Shown: one piece after another, positions 17,909 to 26,303 of the stretch | Numbering within the stretch: the stretch's first letter is position 1 | How the letters are laid out: every line of letters begins with the position of its first letter | NCBI RefSeq assembly: GCF_009834515.1 | Contig: NZ_CP019426.1 | Location: forward strand, 6,155,501-6,219,500 | Length of the DNA stretch: 64,000 nucleotides | From: Pseudomonas sp. R84 | GTDB lineage: Bacteria > Pseudomonadota > Gammaproteobacteria > Pseudomonadales > Pseudomonadaceae | Direction of reading: 5' to 3' | The notes under the pieces: generated by a model | What the model was told of the DNA's origin: nothing | Database searches by the model: none | Seen by the model: the letters and a program-made list of their open reading frames with translations, nothing else | Made by a program: the position numbers and the translations under genes

Positions 17909-19504
17909 ATGCCCGTACCCGACCCGTTCCGCGAAGGCCTCGCCCGAGGCTGGAAAACCTACAACGGCGCACAACTGAGCGACGACCTGACCCTGGAAGC
18001 CGACGTGGCGATCATCGGCAGCGGCGCCGGTGGCGGCACCACCGCCGAAATTCTCAGCGCTGCCGGCTACAAAGTCCTGCTGATCGAAGAAGGCCCACTG
18101 AAAACCAGTTCCGATTTCAAAATGCTTGAAGACCAGGCCTACAGCAGCCTCTATCAGGAAGGCATCGGCCGCATGAGCAAGGACGGCGCGATCACCATCC
18201 TCCAGGGGCGCGCGGTCGGCGGCACGACGCTGATCAACTGGACATCGAGTTTTCGCACTCCAGAGCCGACCCTCGAACATTGGGCCAAAGAACACAACGT
18301 CAAAGGCCACAGCCCCGCCGAAATGGCGCCGTGGTTCGAGAAAATGGAACAGCGCCTCGGCGTCGCGCCGTGGATGGTGCCCCCTAACGCCAACAACGAT
18401 GTGATCCGTAAAGGCTGCGAACAACTCGGTTACAGCTGGCATGTGATTCCGCGCAACGTGCGTGGCTGCTGGAACCTCGGATACTGCGGCATGGGCTGCC
18501 CGACCAACGCCAAGCAATCGATGATGGTGACGACTATTCCGGCAACGCTGGAAAAGGGCGGCGCGCTACTTTATCTGGCCCGCGCGGAGAGGCTGCTGAT
18601 CAGCGGCGACAAAGCCACTGGCCTGCAATGCGTGGCGATGGATGAACGTTGCGTCGCGCCGACCGGACGCAAAATCACGGTCAAGGCGCGGCATTATGTG
18701 CTGGCTGGCGGCGGCATCAACAGTCCAGCGCTGTTGCTGCGATCGGACGCCCCGGATCCGCATGAAAACCTGGGAAAACGCACCTTCCTGCATCCGGTGA
18801 ACATGTCCGCCGCACGCTTCGATGAGGTCATCAACCCGTTCTACGGGGCGCCGCAGTCGATCTATTCCGACCATTTCCAGTGGAAGGACGGCACCACCGG
18901 GCCGATGGCCTTCAAACTTGAAGTGCCGCCGCTGCACCCGGCGCTGGCGGCCACGCTGCTCGGTGGCTTTGGTGAGGAAAGTGCGCAACACATGGCTGAC
19001 CTGCCACACACCCACGCCATGCTGGCCTTGCTGCGCGACGGTTTTCACCCGGACAGCACGGGCGGTGCAGTCGAGTTGCGGAGCGATGGTTCGCCGGTGC
19101 TCGACTATCAGGTTTCGCCCTACGCCTGGGAAGGCCTGCGCCGGTCCTTTCTTGTCATGGCCGAAATCCAGTTCGCCGGCGGCGCCAAATCGGTGATGCC
19201 GATGCACGCCGACGCCCGTTACGTGAAGACCCTGGCCGAGGCACGCACGCTGATCGATGGTTTGAGCCTCGAGTTGCATCGCACGCGTCTGGGCAGCGCG
19301 CATGTCATGGGCGGCTGCGCGATGGGTGAAGACCCGAAAAGCGCGGTCACCGACAGTCTCGGCCGGCATCATCAACTGGCTAATCTGTCGATTCACGACG
19401 GCTCGCTGTTCCCCACCAGCATCGGTGCCAACCCGCAATTGTCGGTGTATGGCCTGACCGCGCAACTGGCGACATCCCTCGCCGATCGTCTGAGAAACCC
19501 GTGA
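17909..19504 (+). CDS. GMC-family FAD-dependent oxidoreductase
   Basis: The 531-residue flavoprotein has the N-terminal dinucleotide fold DVAIIGSGAGGGTTAEIL, the GMC segment GRAVGGTTLINWTSSFRTP, and the C-terminal catalytic histidine region LGSAHVMGGCAMGEDP, followed by DGSLFPTSIGANP. Family members oxidise alcohols. It has no signal peptide of its own; if it works outside the inner membrane it may be carried by the preceding Tat protein. Four cysteines around residues 189-197 (GCWNLGYCGMGCP) are notable and occur in related long-chain alcohol oxidases. Confidence 0.9.
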   Translation: MPVPDPFREGLARGWKTYNGAQLSDDLTLEADVAIIGSGAGGGTTAEILSAAGYKVLLIEEGPLKTSSDFKMLEDQAYSSLYQEGIGRMSKDGAITILQGRAVGGTTLINWTSSFRTPEPTLEHWAKEHNVKGHSPAEMAPWFEKMEQRLGVAPWMVPPNANNDVIRKGCEQLGYSWHVIPRNVRGCWNLGYCGMGCPTNAKQSMMVTTIPATLEKGGALLYLARAERLLISGDKATGLQCVAMDERCVAPTGRKITVKARHYVLAGGGINSPALLLRSDAPDPHENLGKRTFLHPVNMSAARFDEVINPFYGAPQSIYSDHFQWKDGTTGPMAFKLEVPPLHPALAATLLGGFGEESAQHMADLPHTHAMLALLRDGFHPDSTGGAVELRSDGSPVLDYQVSPYAWEGLRRSFLVMAEIQFAGGAKSVMPMHADARYVKTLAEARTLIDGLSLELHRTRLGSAHVMGGCAMGEDPKSAVTDSLGRHHQLANLSIHDGSLFPTSIGANPQLSVYGLTAQLATSLADRLRNP

Positions 19505-19531
19505 AAAACCGATTGTTGCCATCGTCTATAG

Positions 19532-20160
<629 letters not shown>

Positions 20161-20200
20161 TGCACTGCGCTCGCCAATGCGGCACAATTGCGCGCATTGA

Positions 20201-20491
<291 letters not shown>

Positions 20492-20523
20492 TCCGCCGGA
20501 TTTGTAGCGCTTTCTCGGGCCTC

Positions 20524-20589
20524 TTCGCGAGCAGGCTCGCTCCCACATTGGAATGCATTTCAAATTGTGGGAGCGAGCCTGCTCGCGAA
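20524..20589. repeat. REP doublet A5 (short-spacer form)
   Basis: Units in the order TTCGCGAGCAGGC (20524-20547) then TGTGGGAGCGAGCC (20566-20589), with an 18-base spacer; this is the opposite arrangement to A1-A3. Confidence 0.9.
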
Positions 20590-20625
20590 AGGGCAATCAG
20601 CAGCTCCGCAAATCACTGGATCAGC

Positions 20626-20949
20626 TCACTCGCGCTGCTCAAACCCCTCCCCGATGCACCCCAGGCACCGCACAAAAGCGGCTTTCGCCGGATCGACCAC
20701 CAACGCCTGCCCGGCATCGCCAATCCCGCCGCCCAGCGCGGTAAACGGCAATGACACGACAAACGCCCCCGCACCAATCACCGTCGCCACCACCAATAAA
20801 GGTCGGGCAATCAGCAAATCGCCGAGCATGGCGTACGCCGGGGGATTCTGGATGGTGTAGCGCGGGTCACCGCTGCCGTTTTCCGTGGCCTGAACAGCCA
20901 GACTGGAACACAGCAGCAGCGTAACAAAGAGGACTTGCAAGGATTTCAT
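20626..20949 (-). CDS. Small secreted or membrane protein of unknown function
   Basis: This 107-residue protein has a signal peptide ([21 protein letters not shown]), a short polar segment with [23 protein letters not shown], a hydrophobic stretch ([24 protein letters not shown]), and a C-terminal part with two Cys ([13 protein letters not shown]). It resembles conserved Pseudomonas proteins often labelled multidrug transporter without evidence. The CxxC near the end is its most distinctive feature. I cannot assign a function. Confidence 0.75.
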   Translation of the reverse strand: MKSLQVLFVTLLLCSSLAVQATENGSGDPRYTIQNPPAYAMLGDLLIARPLLVVATVIGAGAFVVSLPFTALGGGIGDAGQALVVDPAKAAFVRCLGCIGEGFEQRE

Positions 20950-21018
20950 GGCACGATCCTTCGGGCTGAACAGTGAGACAACTCACTATAGACCGTAGGA
21001 CTTTTTCAGCTTTTTACC

Positions 21019-21831
21019 TCAGCTCTGGCAGCGCGGGCAGAACACACTGGCACGCTGGCCTAGCTTCACTTCACGCAAGCCAGTGCCACAGACCTTGCAG
21101 TGTTCACCGCCACGGCCATAGACAAACAGCTCCTGCTGGAAATACCCCGGCTGACCGTCACCGCCAATGAAATCACGCAACGTTGTCCCGCCACGCTCGA
21201 TGGCAGCGGCCAGAATGCGTTTGATCTCGATCGCCAGCTTCAGATAGCGCCCCCGGGAAATCCCACCGGCCTCGCGGCGCGGGTCGATCCCGGCAGCAAA
21301 CAGCGCTTCGGTCGCATAGATATTGCCGACGCCCACGACCACCGCGTTGTCCATGATGAACGGTTTGACCGCCATCGAACGTCCCCGCGACAGCTGAAAC
21401 AAACGCTCGCCATCGAACAGATCAGTCAGAGGCTCCGGGCCGAGGCGAATCAGCAGTTCATGATTGAGTGGATCATTGCTCCACAACATCGCGCCGAACC
21501 GTCGCGGGTCGGTGTAACGCAGCGCCAGACCTGACTCCAGCTCGATGTCGACGTGTTCGTGCTTGAGCGCCGGCAAACCGGCTTCGACCAGACGCAAATT
21601 GCCCGACATGCCCAAATGACTGATCAACGTGCCGACCTCGGCGTTGATCAGCAAATACTTGGCGCGGCGCTCGACCAGCACGATGCGCTGCCCCGACAGG
21701 CGCACATCGAGGTCTTCCGGGATCGGCCAGCGCAACCTCCGGTCGCGAACAATCACCCGACTGACACGTTGGCCTTCCAGATGCGGAGCAATCCCGCGAC
21801 GAGTGGTTTCGACTTCCGGCAGTTCAGGCAT
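21019..21831 (-). CDS. mutM: Formamidopyrimidine-DNA glycosylase
   Basis: MutM (Fpg) excises 8-oxoguanine and other oxidised purines and cleaves the strand by beta/delta elimination. The 270-residue protein starts [13 protein letters not shown], supplying the N-terminal Pro nucleophile after Met removal. It has the [16 protein letters not shown]-binding segment and ends in the zinc finger [14 protein letters not shown]...FCPRC. GAGG precedes the start. It lies 12 bases downstream of the HDOD gene. Confidence 0.97.
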   Translation of the reverse strand: MPELPEVETTRRGIAPHLEGQRVSRVIVRDRRLRWPIPEDLDVRLSGQRIVLVERRAKYLLINAEVGTLISHLGMSGNLRLVEAGLPALKHEHVDIELESGLALRYTDPRRFGAMLWSNDPLNHELLIRLGPEPLTDLFDGERLFQLSRGRSMAVKPFIMDNAVVVGVGNIYATEALFAAGIDPRREAGGISRGRYLKLAIEIKRILAAAIERGGTTLRDFIGGDGQPGYFQQELFVYGRGGEHCKVCGTGLREVKLGQRASVFCPRCQS

Positions 21832-21843
21832 AGCGTCCTCGAA

Positions 21844-22710
21844 TCAATGCGCGCCGAGGTCGCGGATCGTTTGTTTGAGGGTTTCGAAGTCGTAATCCGA
21901 CAGCCCTACATAGTCGAGTACCAACGGCCCGACGGCGTTCCATTCGAAATCTTCGGTCTGGTTGCCCAGTACCCGGTAAGACGCACAGATATGCTCGGCC
22001 ATTTTCAGGATCGCCAAAAGATTTTTCAGTTGGCTGTTCTTTGACGACTCATCGCTGAATATCGCCAACGCGTTGTGGTGGTTGGCGATGGCGGCGCTGA
22101 CATGCTCCGGCAGGCGCCAAGACTTGGCGGTGTAGTAGCCGACCACGGCGTGGTTGGTGTTGAACTCGCTGTTCTCGGTGTCGACCACCCGACATTCGGC
22201 GCTGGCATTGGCGTAAGCCTTTTCCAGCACCGTCATGTAAGTGGGGAACCGTTGCAGCATCAACGGCACGCCGCAATCGTGGAACAGACCCAAGGCGTAT
22301 GCCTCGTCACCGGCTTGAGTACCGATACGTTTGGCCAGCGTCAGGCACGTCATCGCCACGTCCTGAGCGGTGTCCCAAAAACGGTTGAGGGTGACGATGG
22401 TGTCGTCGTTCATCTCGCCCTTGATCGACTGCGCGTTGATCAGGTTGATGATCGAGCGGCTACCCAACAGGTTCACCGCGCGCTGAATCGAGGTGATCTT
22501 GTTGCTCAGACCGTAATACGGCGAGTTGACGATTTTCAGCAGCGAGCCGGACAAACCCGGATCCTGAGCGATCAGTTTGGCGATCACCTCCAGGTCGGGG
22601 TCGGGCATGTACTGCTCCATTTGCAGATCCACCATGATCTGCGGTTGCGCCGGCACACTGATGCCTTGCAGCGATTGTTGAATCTGTTCGGTGGTCAGCT
22701 CTTGGGACAT
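21844..22710 (-). CDS. HDOD domain protein
   Basis: The 288-residue protein is a stand-alone HDOD domain, a catalytically inactive relative of HD phosphohydrolases used in signalling. It has LKIVNSPYYGLSNKITSIQRAVNLLG, typical of the first HDOD helices, ALGLFHDCGVPLMLQRFP, and NHAVVGYYTAKSWRLPEHVSAAIANHHN. No output or receiver domain is attached, so it probably acts through protein partners. It is upstream of mutM on the same strand with 12 bases between them. Confidence 0.88.
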   Translation of the reverse strand: MSQELTTEQIQQSLQGISVPAQPQIMVDLQMEQYMPDPDLEVIAKLIAQDPGLSGSLLKIVNSPYYGLSNKITSIQRAVNLLGSRSIINLINAQSIKGEMNDDTIVTLNRFWDTAQDVAMTCLTLAKRIGTQAGDEAYALGLFHDCGVPLMLQRFPTYMTVLEKAYANASAECRVVDTENSEFNTNHAVVGYYTAKSWRLPEHVSAAIANHHNALAIFSDESSKNSQLKNLLAILKMAEHICASYRVLGNQTEDFEWNAVGPLVLDYVGLSDYDFETLKQTIRDLGAH

Positions 22711-22884
22711 AAGTACACACTCTGGGACAGGCGGCGATTCTAACCTCTAAAAACCGCGAGACGACACACCAGTGGGCAATTGTCAGGAACTTTCATTCAG
22801 GCCACGGCTTCGGAATCTGTAATGCCCAACGGATCACTCCGACCCCTTGCGGCGGCAAACTCCCACAGACTCAGGAGCTTATCG

Positions 22885-23424
22885 ATGGCCACTTCCCTCA
22901 ACGGCAAACGTGTCGCCTTTTTGGTAACAGACGGTTTCGAGCAGGTCGAACTGACCGGTCCCAAGCAAGCATTGGAACAAGCCGGCGCTCAGGTCGATAT
23001 CCTTTCCACCGAGGAAGGCAAGGTCAAAGGCTGGAACCACGACAAACCGGCGGATGATTTCAAGGTCGATCAGACCTTCCAGAGCGCCAGCAGTGAGCAG
23101 TACGACGCGATCGTCTTGCCGGGCGGCGTGCAGAACTCCGACACCATCCGCATCGATCAGGACGCCCAGCACTTGGTCAAGACCGGCGCCTCTGCCGGCA
23201 AACCGATTGCGGTGATCTGCCATGGCGGCTGGTTGCTCATCTCGGCAGGGCTGGTCAACGGTAAAACCATGACCAGTTACAAGACGCTCAAGGACGACCT
23301 GGTCAATGCCGGGGCCAATTGGGTCGATAAAGAAGTGGTCAAGGACGGTCACCTGATCAGCAGCCGTCAGCCGGATGATATTCCGGCGTTCAGCAAGGAG
23401 TTGATCAACGCACTGTCGGCGTAG
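22885..23424 (+). CDS. pfpI: DJ-1/PfpI family protein
   Basis: The 179-residue protein has the PfpI/YhbO layout: VAFLVTDGFEQVELTGP with the conserved Glu, DAIVLPGGV, and the nucleophile elbow AVICHGGWLL containing the Cys-His pair. Members are described as deglycases, chaperones or proteases, and the exact activity is disputed. ATG 22885 is set 8 bases behind AGGAG; the longer frame has no such site. In pseudomonads the gene has been linked to stress tolerance. Confidence 0.92.
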   Translation: MATSLNGKRVAFLVTDGFEQVELTGPKQALEQAGAQVDILSTEEGKVKGWNHDKPADDFKVDQTFQSASSEQYDAIVLPGGVQNSDTIRIDQDAQHLVKTGASAGKPIAVICHGGWLLISAGLVNGKTMTSYKTLKDDLVNAGANWVDKEVVKDGHLISSRQPDDIPAFSKELINALSA

Positions 23425-23438
23425 CATTGGGGACCGCA

Positions 23439-23513
23439 TTCGCGAGCAGGCTCGCTCCCACTTTGGTCTTGTGTCGGTCACAAGCCCTTTGTGGGAGCGA
23501 GCTTGCTCGCGAA
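23439..23513. repeat. REP doublet A6 (short-spacer form)
   Basis: Units at 23439-23462 and 23490-23513 in tail-to-tail order with a 27-base spacer containing GTGTCGGTCACAAGCCC. Confidence 0.9.
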
Positions 23514-23595
23514 GGGACCATAGCGTTCATCGCTCATCAAACCCGACACAAGTCGCAACACGCTATACTCCCGCTCTTTTTTCCGGAGCGACGTC

Positions 23596-24792
23596 ATGTC
23601 CCTGCCTAGCTTGCGCCTCAAAGCCAACGCCGACCGTCGCCTGCGCGCCGGTCACCTGTGGGTCTACAGCAACGAAATCGATGTAGCCGCCACCCCGTTG
23701 CACGGCTTCAATGCCGGCGATCAGGCCATCCTCGAAGCCGCCGGTGGCAAGCCATTGGGCATCGTGGCGATGAGCCCGAACAACCTGATCTGCGCCCGCC
23801 TGCTGTCGCGCGACACCAAAGTTGCGCTGGACAAATCGTTGCTGGTGCACCGCCTGAACGTGGCCCTGTCGCTGCGCGAGCGCCTGTTCGACAAACCGTT
23901 CTATCGCCTGGTTTACGGTGATTCCGACCTGTTGCCAGGTCTGGTGGTCGACCGTTTCGGCGACATCGTAGTCGTACAGATCGCCTCGGCGACCATGGAA
24001 GCGCATAAAGATGACGTGATCGCCGCGCTGACCCAAGTGCTCAAGCCAAGCGGCATCCTGTTCAAGAACGACTCCGCCGCGCGCGACGCCGAAGGCCTCA
24101 ACCGCTACGTCGAAACCGTGTTCGGCCTGGTGCCGGAATGGGTGGCACTGGAAGAGAACGGCGTGAAGTTCGAAGCCCCGGTCATTCAGGGTCAGAAAAC
24201 CGGCTGGTTCTACGACCACCGCATGAACCGCGCCCGCCTGGCCCCTTACGCCAAAGGCAAACGCGTTCTCGACCTCTATAGCTACATCGGTGGCTGGGGT
24301 GTGCAGGCTGCTGCGTTCGGCGCCAGCGAAGTGTTCTGCGTCGATGCTTCGGCTTTCGCTCTCGACGGTGTTGAGCGCAACGCTGCGCTGAACGGTTTCG
24401 CCGACAAGATGACCTGCATCGAAGGCGACGTCTTCGAAGCCTTGAAGGAGCTGAAAGCCAGCGAAGAACGCTTCGACGTGATCGTTGCCGATCCGCCGGC
24501 GTTCATCAAACGCAAGAAAGACATGAAAAACGGCGAAGGCGCCTACCGTCGCCTGAACGAGCAAGCCATGCGCCTGCTCAACAAGGACGGCATTCTGGTC
24601 AGCGCATCGTGCTCGATGCACCTGCCGGAAGATGACCTGCAGAACATCCTGCTGACCAGTGCCCGTCATCTGGACCGCAATATCCAGTTGCTCGAGCGTG
24701 GCGGTCAGGGTCCGGATCACCCGGTGCACCCAGCCATCGCTGAAACGCGCTACATCAAGAGCATCACCTGCCGCTTGCTACCCAACAGCTGA
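23596..24792 (+). CDS. rlmI: 23S rRNA (cytosine(1962)-C5)-methyltransferase-type enzyme
   Basis: The 398-residue protein has an N-terminal PUA domain (RLKANADRRLRAGHLWVYSNEI), a central domain (RLVYGDSDLLPGLVVDRFGD), and a C-terminal SAM methyltransferase with FYDHRMNR, VLDLYSYIGGWGVQAAAFGA and the VADPPAFIKRKKD motif. The SASCSMHL segment supplies the catalytic Cys expected for an m5C enzyme. RlmI is the likely function by family. A strong terminator lies 15 bases downstream, marking the boundary with an AT-rich accessory region. Confidence 0.92.
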   Translation: MSLPSLRLKANADRRLRAGHLWVYSNEIDVAATPLHGFNAGDQAILEAAGGKPLGIVAMSPNNLICARLLSRDTKVALDKSLLVHRLNVALSLRERLFDKPFYRLVYGDSDLLPGLVVDRFGDIVVVQIASATMEAHKDDVIAALTQVLKPSGILFKNDSAARDAEGLNRYVETVFGLVPEWVALEENGVKFEAPVIQGQKTGWFYDHRMNRARLAPYAKGKRVLDLYSYIGGWGVQAAAFGASEVFCVDASAFALDGVERNAALNGFADKMTCIEGDVFEALKELKASEERFDVIVADPPAFIKRKKDMKNGEGAYRRLNEQAMRLLNKDGILVSASCSMHLPEDDLQNILLTSARHLDRNIQLLERGGQGPDHPVHPAIAETRYIKSITCRLLPNS

Positions 24793-24807
24793 TCCATGCG
24801 GATAACG

Positions 24808-24835
24808 GGGGAGCCAGCAGGCTCCCCTTTTTTTT
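24808..24835 (+). terminator. Intrinsic terminator of rlmI
   Basis: GGGGAGCC (24808-24815), loop AGCA, GGCTCCCC (24820-24827), then eight T. It insulates the following accessory cluster from rlmI transcription. Confidence 0.95.
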
Positions 24836-25005
24836 GCGCGCATCCCTTTCTCCTCGCTACCCCCAGTACTTCCTACAATTATTTTCTCGCTGACGTGCAG
24901 GATATTTCCTTACGTCTTTTAATTATTGAATATTACCCTACAAGTTTATTTTCGGCTAAAGACTGCTCCGACAAAATTACTGGAAATTTCCTACTTAATA
25001 TCCTC
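24836..25005. other. AT-rich non-coding stretch upstream of the micro-ORF cluster
   Basis: These 170 bases are clearly richer in A and T than the surrounding genes (for example TTTTAATTATTGAATATTA near 24917). An open frame through it starts inside the rlmI terminator and has no ribosome binding site, so I do not call a gene. The composition suggests foreign origin for the insertion. Confidence 0.6.
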
Positions 25006-25033
25006 TTGCCAATAATCCATTACAAACTATTAT
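25006..25033 (+). promoter_or_regulatory. Sigma-70-type promoter of the micro-ORF/SagB/AurF/MFS cluster
   Basis: TTGCCA (25006-25011) and TATTAT (25028-25033) are separated by 16 bases in an AT-rich background. Transcription would begin about 45 bases before the micro-ORF start codon. Confidence 0.6.
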
Positions 25034-25058
25034 GAAGTTATCACCACGAGGTGACTTC
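25034..25058. promoter_or_regulatory. Dyad immediately downstream of the -10 element
   Basis: GAAG-TTA-TCACC, loop ACGA, then GGTGA-CTTC: a nine-base-pair interrupted inverted repeat touching the -10 box. It could be a repressor operator or a 5' mRNA hairpin. No regulator gene is in the cluster itself. Confidence 0.45.
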
Positions 25059-25086
25059 AACTATCAATGAACAAGGAGTTCACATC

Positions 25087-25158
25087 ATGAAACGTATTTC
25101 TCTGGAAAGTAAAAAAATCGCAAATCTGGCTTTTCTGGTTGCCCCTAAAGCCCGCTAA
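25087..25158 (+). CDS. 23-residue peptide, candidate precursor (or leader) peptide
   Basis: A complete frame from ATG 25087 to TAA 25156-25158 follows a strong Shine-Dalgarno AAGGAG with 8 bases of spacing. The peptide begins MKRISLESKK and ends FLVAPKAR: a basic, Ser/Glu-containing front and a hydrophobic then basic end, with no Cys and no Thr. A terminator-like hairpin begins 8 bases after the stop, and a SagB-type dehydrogenase starts 72 bases after it. Small precursor, attenuating hairpin, then modification enzymes and exporter is a common layout for ribosomally made, modified peptides. The alternative is a regulatory leader peptide; the sequence lacks the runs of one amino acid seen in amino-acid attenuators. 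Confidence 0.65.
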   Translation: MKRISLESKKIANLAFLVAPKAR

Positions 25159-25165
25159 GTAAGTC

Positions 25166-25210
25166 AGGACGCTGGGGAGTGCCGGCAACCCGGCGTCCTT
25201 TTGACTTTTT
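25166..25210 (+). terminator. Hairpin with interrupted T tract between micro-ORF and SagB-like gene
   Basis: AGGACGC (25166-25172) pairs with GCGTCCT (25193-25199), with an inner GCCGG/CCGGC possibility, and is followed by TTTTGACTTTTT. The broken T tract suggests partial termination, which would give more peptide message than enzyme message, or a regulated attenuator. Confidence 0.7.
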
Positions 25211-25229
25211 CCAGAGTGAACTGACAGAC

Positions 25230-26303
25230 ATGTACATCAACCCTTACTTATTTATATTGCCGCGCTCACCCGGGCAAATCGTGTGGAACTATAAAAACCA
25301 TACACAGCATGAACTCGATCTGAATTATGCCAATCGACTTGCACAGCTAATCTACAACCCGGAACTTTTCGACACCCACAACTTAATAGACACACAACTA
25401 TTAAGCGCGGGCATTCTAACCATTTCAAAGATAGACAGTCCGCAATGGGGTTGGGATGAACTGTCGAAGATTTATCACATCGGCACGCAAAACATTCCCT
25501 GCGAACATACCCCACAGAATATTCACGAGTGGTCCAGACAATATCTGGCGCACTGCAACGAAGTACTGGCCACCCCACAGCCCGCTACAGACCGCCCGAC
25601 GCCCGCACCGGAGCAGCGTATCGCGCTGCCAGCGCCGTGCGCTTTGAATGACGATCGCCTGGGAAATGTTCTGCTCCAGCGCAAAACCTGCCGTTCCTAT
25701 ACAGGTGCCGCGATAACGCTGAATGACGTTGGCACCCTGCTCTACCTTGCCCTCGGTTATCTCCACGAACGTGACAACGATCGCGACGACAGCATCGCCC
25801 AAGGGCTCAGCGCACGCCGGAGCAGTCCTTCCGCTGGTGGCCTGAACGCTTGCGAGGGCTTTCTTCTGGTGCAGAACGTCGATGGCCTGGAGCCTGGCAT
25901 CTATGCCTATCATCCGACCGACCACACCCTGAGCCGGGTTAATCCATTGCCTGAGCCCGAGTTAGGCCAATTGCTCGGCGGTCAGCATTTCATCAACAAC
26001 CTGCCGTTGGGTTTGTTTATCACCGCCCGTTTCGACCGGCTCTGGTGGAAGTACGAACACTCGCGGGCCTATCGCATGGCATTCGTTGAAGCGGGCCACT
26101 TGTCGCAGACCTTTCAACTGGTCGCCACGGCATTGGGCCTCAACACCTGGCTGACCGGTGCGTTTGCCGACCAGCAGGTTGAAGCACTCCTCAAGCTCGA
26201 GGCCAGTGCTGAACAACCGCTGTTCTTCGTTGGTTGCGGACAAAGCGACGGGCAAGTGATGTGTCACGAAATGCGCGAGCTGTTGCGTGAGGGGCAAGCA
26301 TGA
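25230..26303 (+). CDS. SagB/ThcOx-type FMN-dependent dehydrogenase
   Basis: The 357-residue protein has an N-terminal domain of about 140 residues (with WDELSKIYH and WSRQYLAHCNEV) and a nitroreductase-fold domain from about residue 142, with RKTCRSY near the FMN phosphate, the SagB-type core SSPSAGGLNACEGFLLV, VDGLEPGIYAYHPTDHTL, and a C-terminal FFVGCG. SagB/ThcOx enzymes oxidise azolines or other peptide bonds in RiPP maturation; here no YcaO cyclase accompanies it, so its substrate is open. ATG 25230 lies behind only a weak GAG-type site. The stop overlaps the next start as ATGA. The first 350 bases are markedly AT-richer than the rest. Confidence 0.85.
   Translation: MYINPYLFILPRSPGQIVWNYKNHTQHELDLNYANRLAQLIYNPELFDTHNLIDTQLLSAGILTISKIDSPQWGWDELSKIYHIGTQNIPCEHTPQNIHEWSRQYLAHCNEVLATPQPATDRPTPAPEQRIALPAPCALNDDRLGNVLLQRKTCRSYTGAAITLNDVGTLLYLALGYLHERDNDRDDSIAQGLSARRSSPSAGGLNACEGFLLVQNVDGLEPGIYAYHPTDHTLSRVNPLPEPELGQLLGGQHFINNLPLGLFITARFDRLWWKYEHSRAYRMAFVEAGHLSQTFQLVATALGLNTWLTGAFADQQVEALLKLEASAEQPLFFVGCGQSDGQVMCHEMRELLREGQA

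Noticed and set aside
24796..25035. 79-codon frame in the AT-rich region before the micro-ORF
   Set aside because: It begins inside the rlmI terminator, lacks a ribosome binding site and ends within the downstream promoter/dyad.
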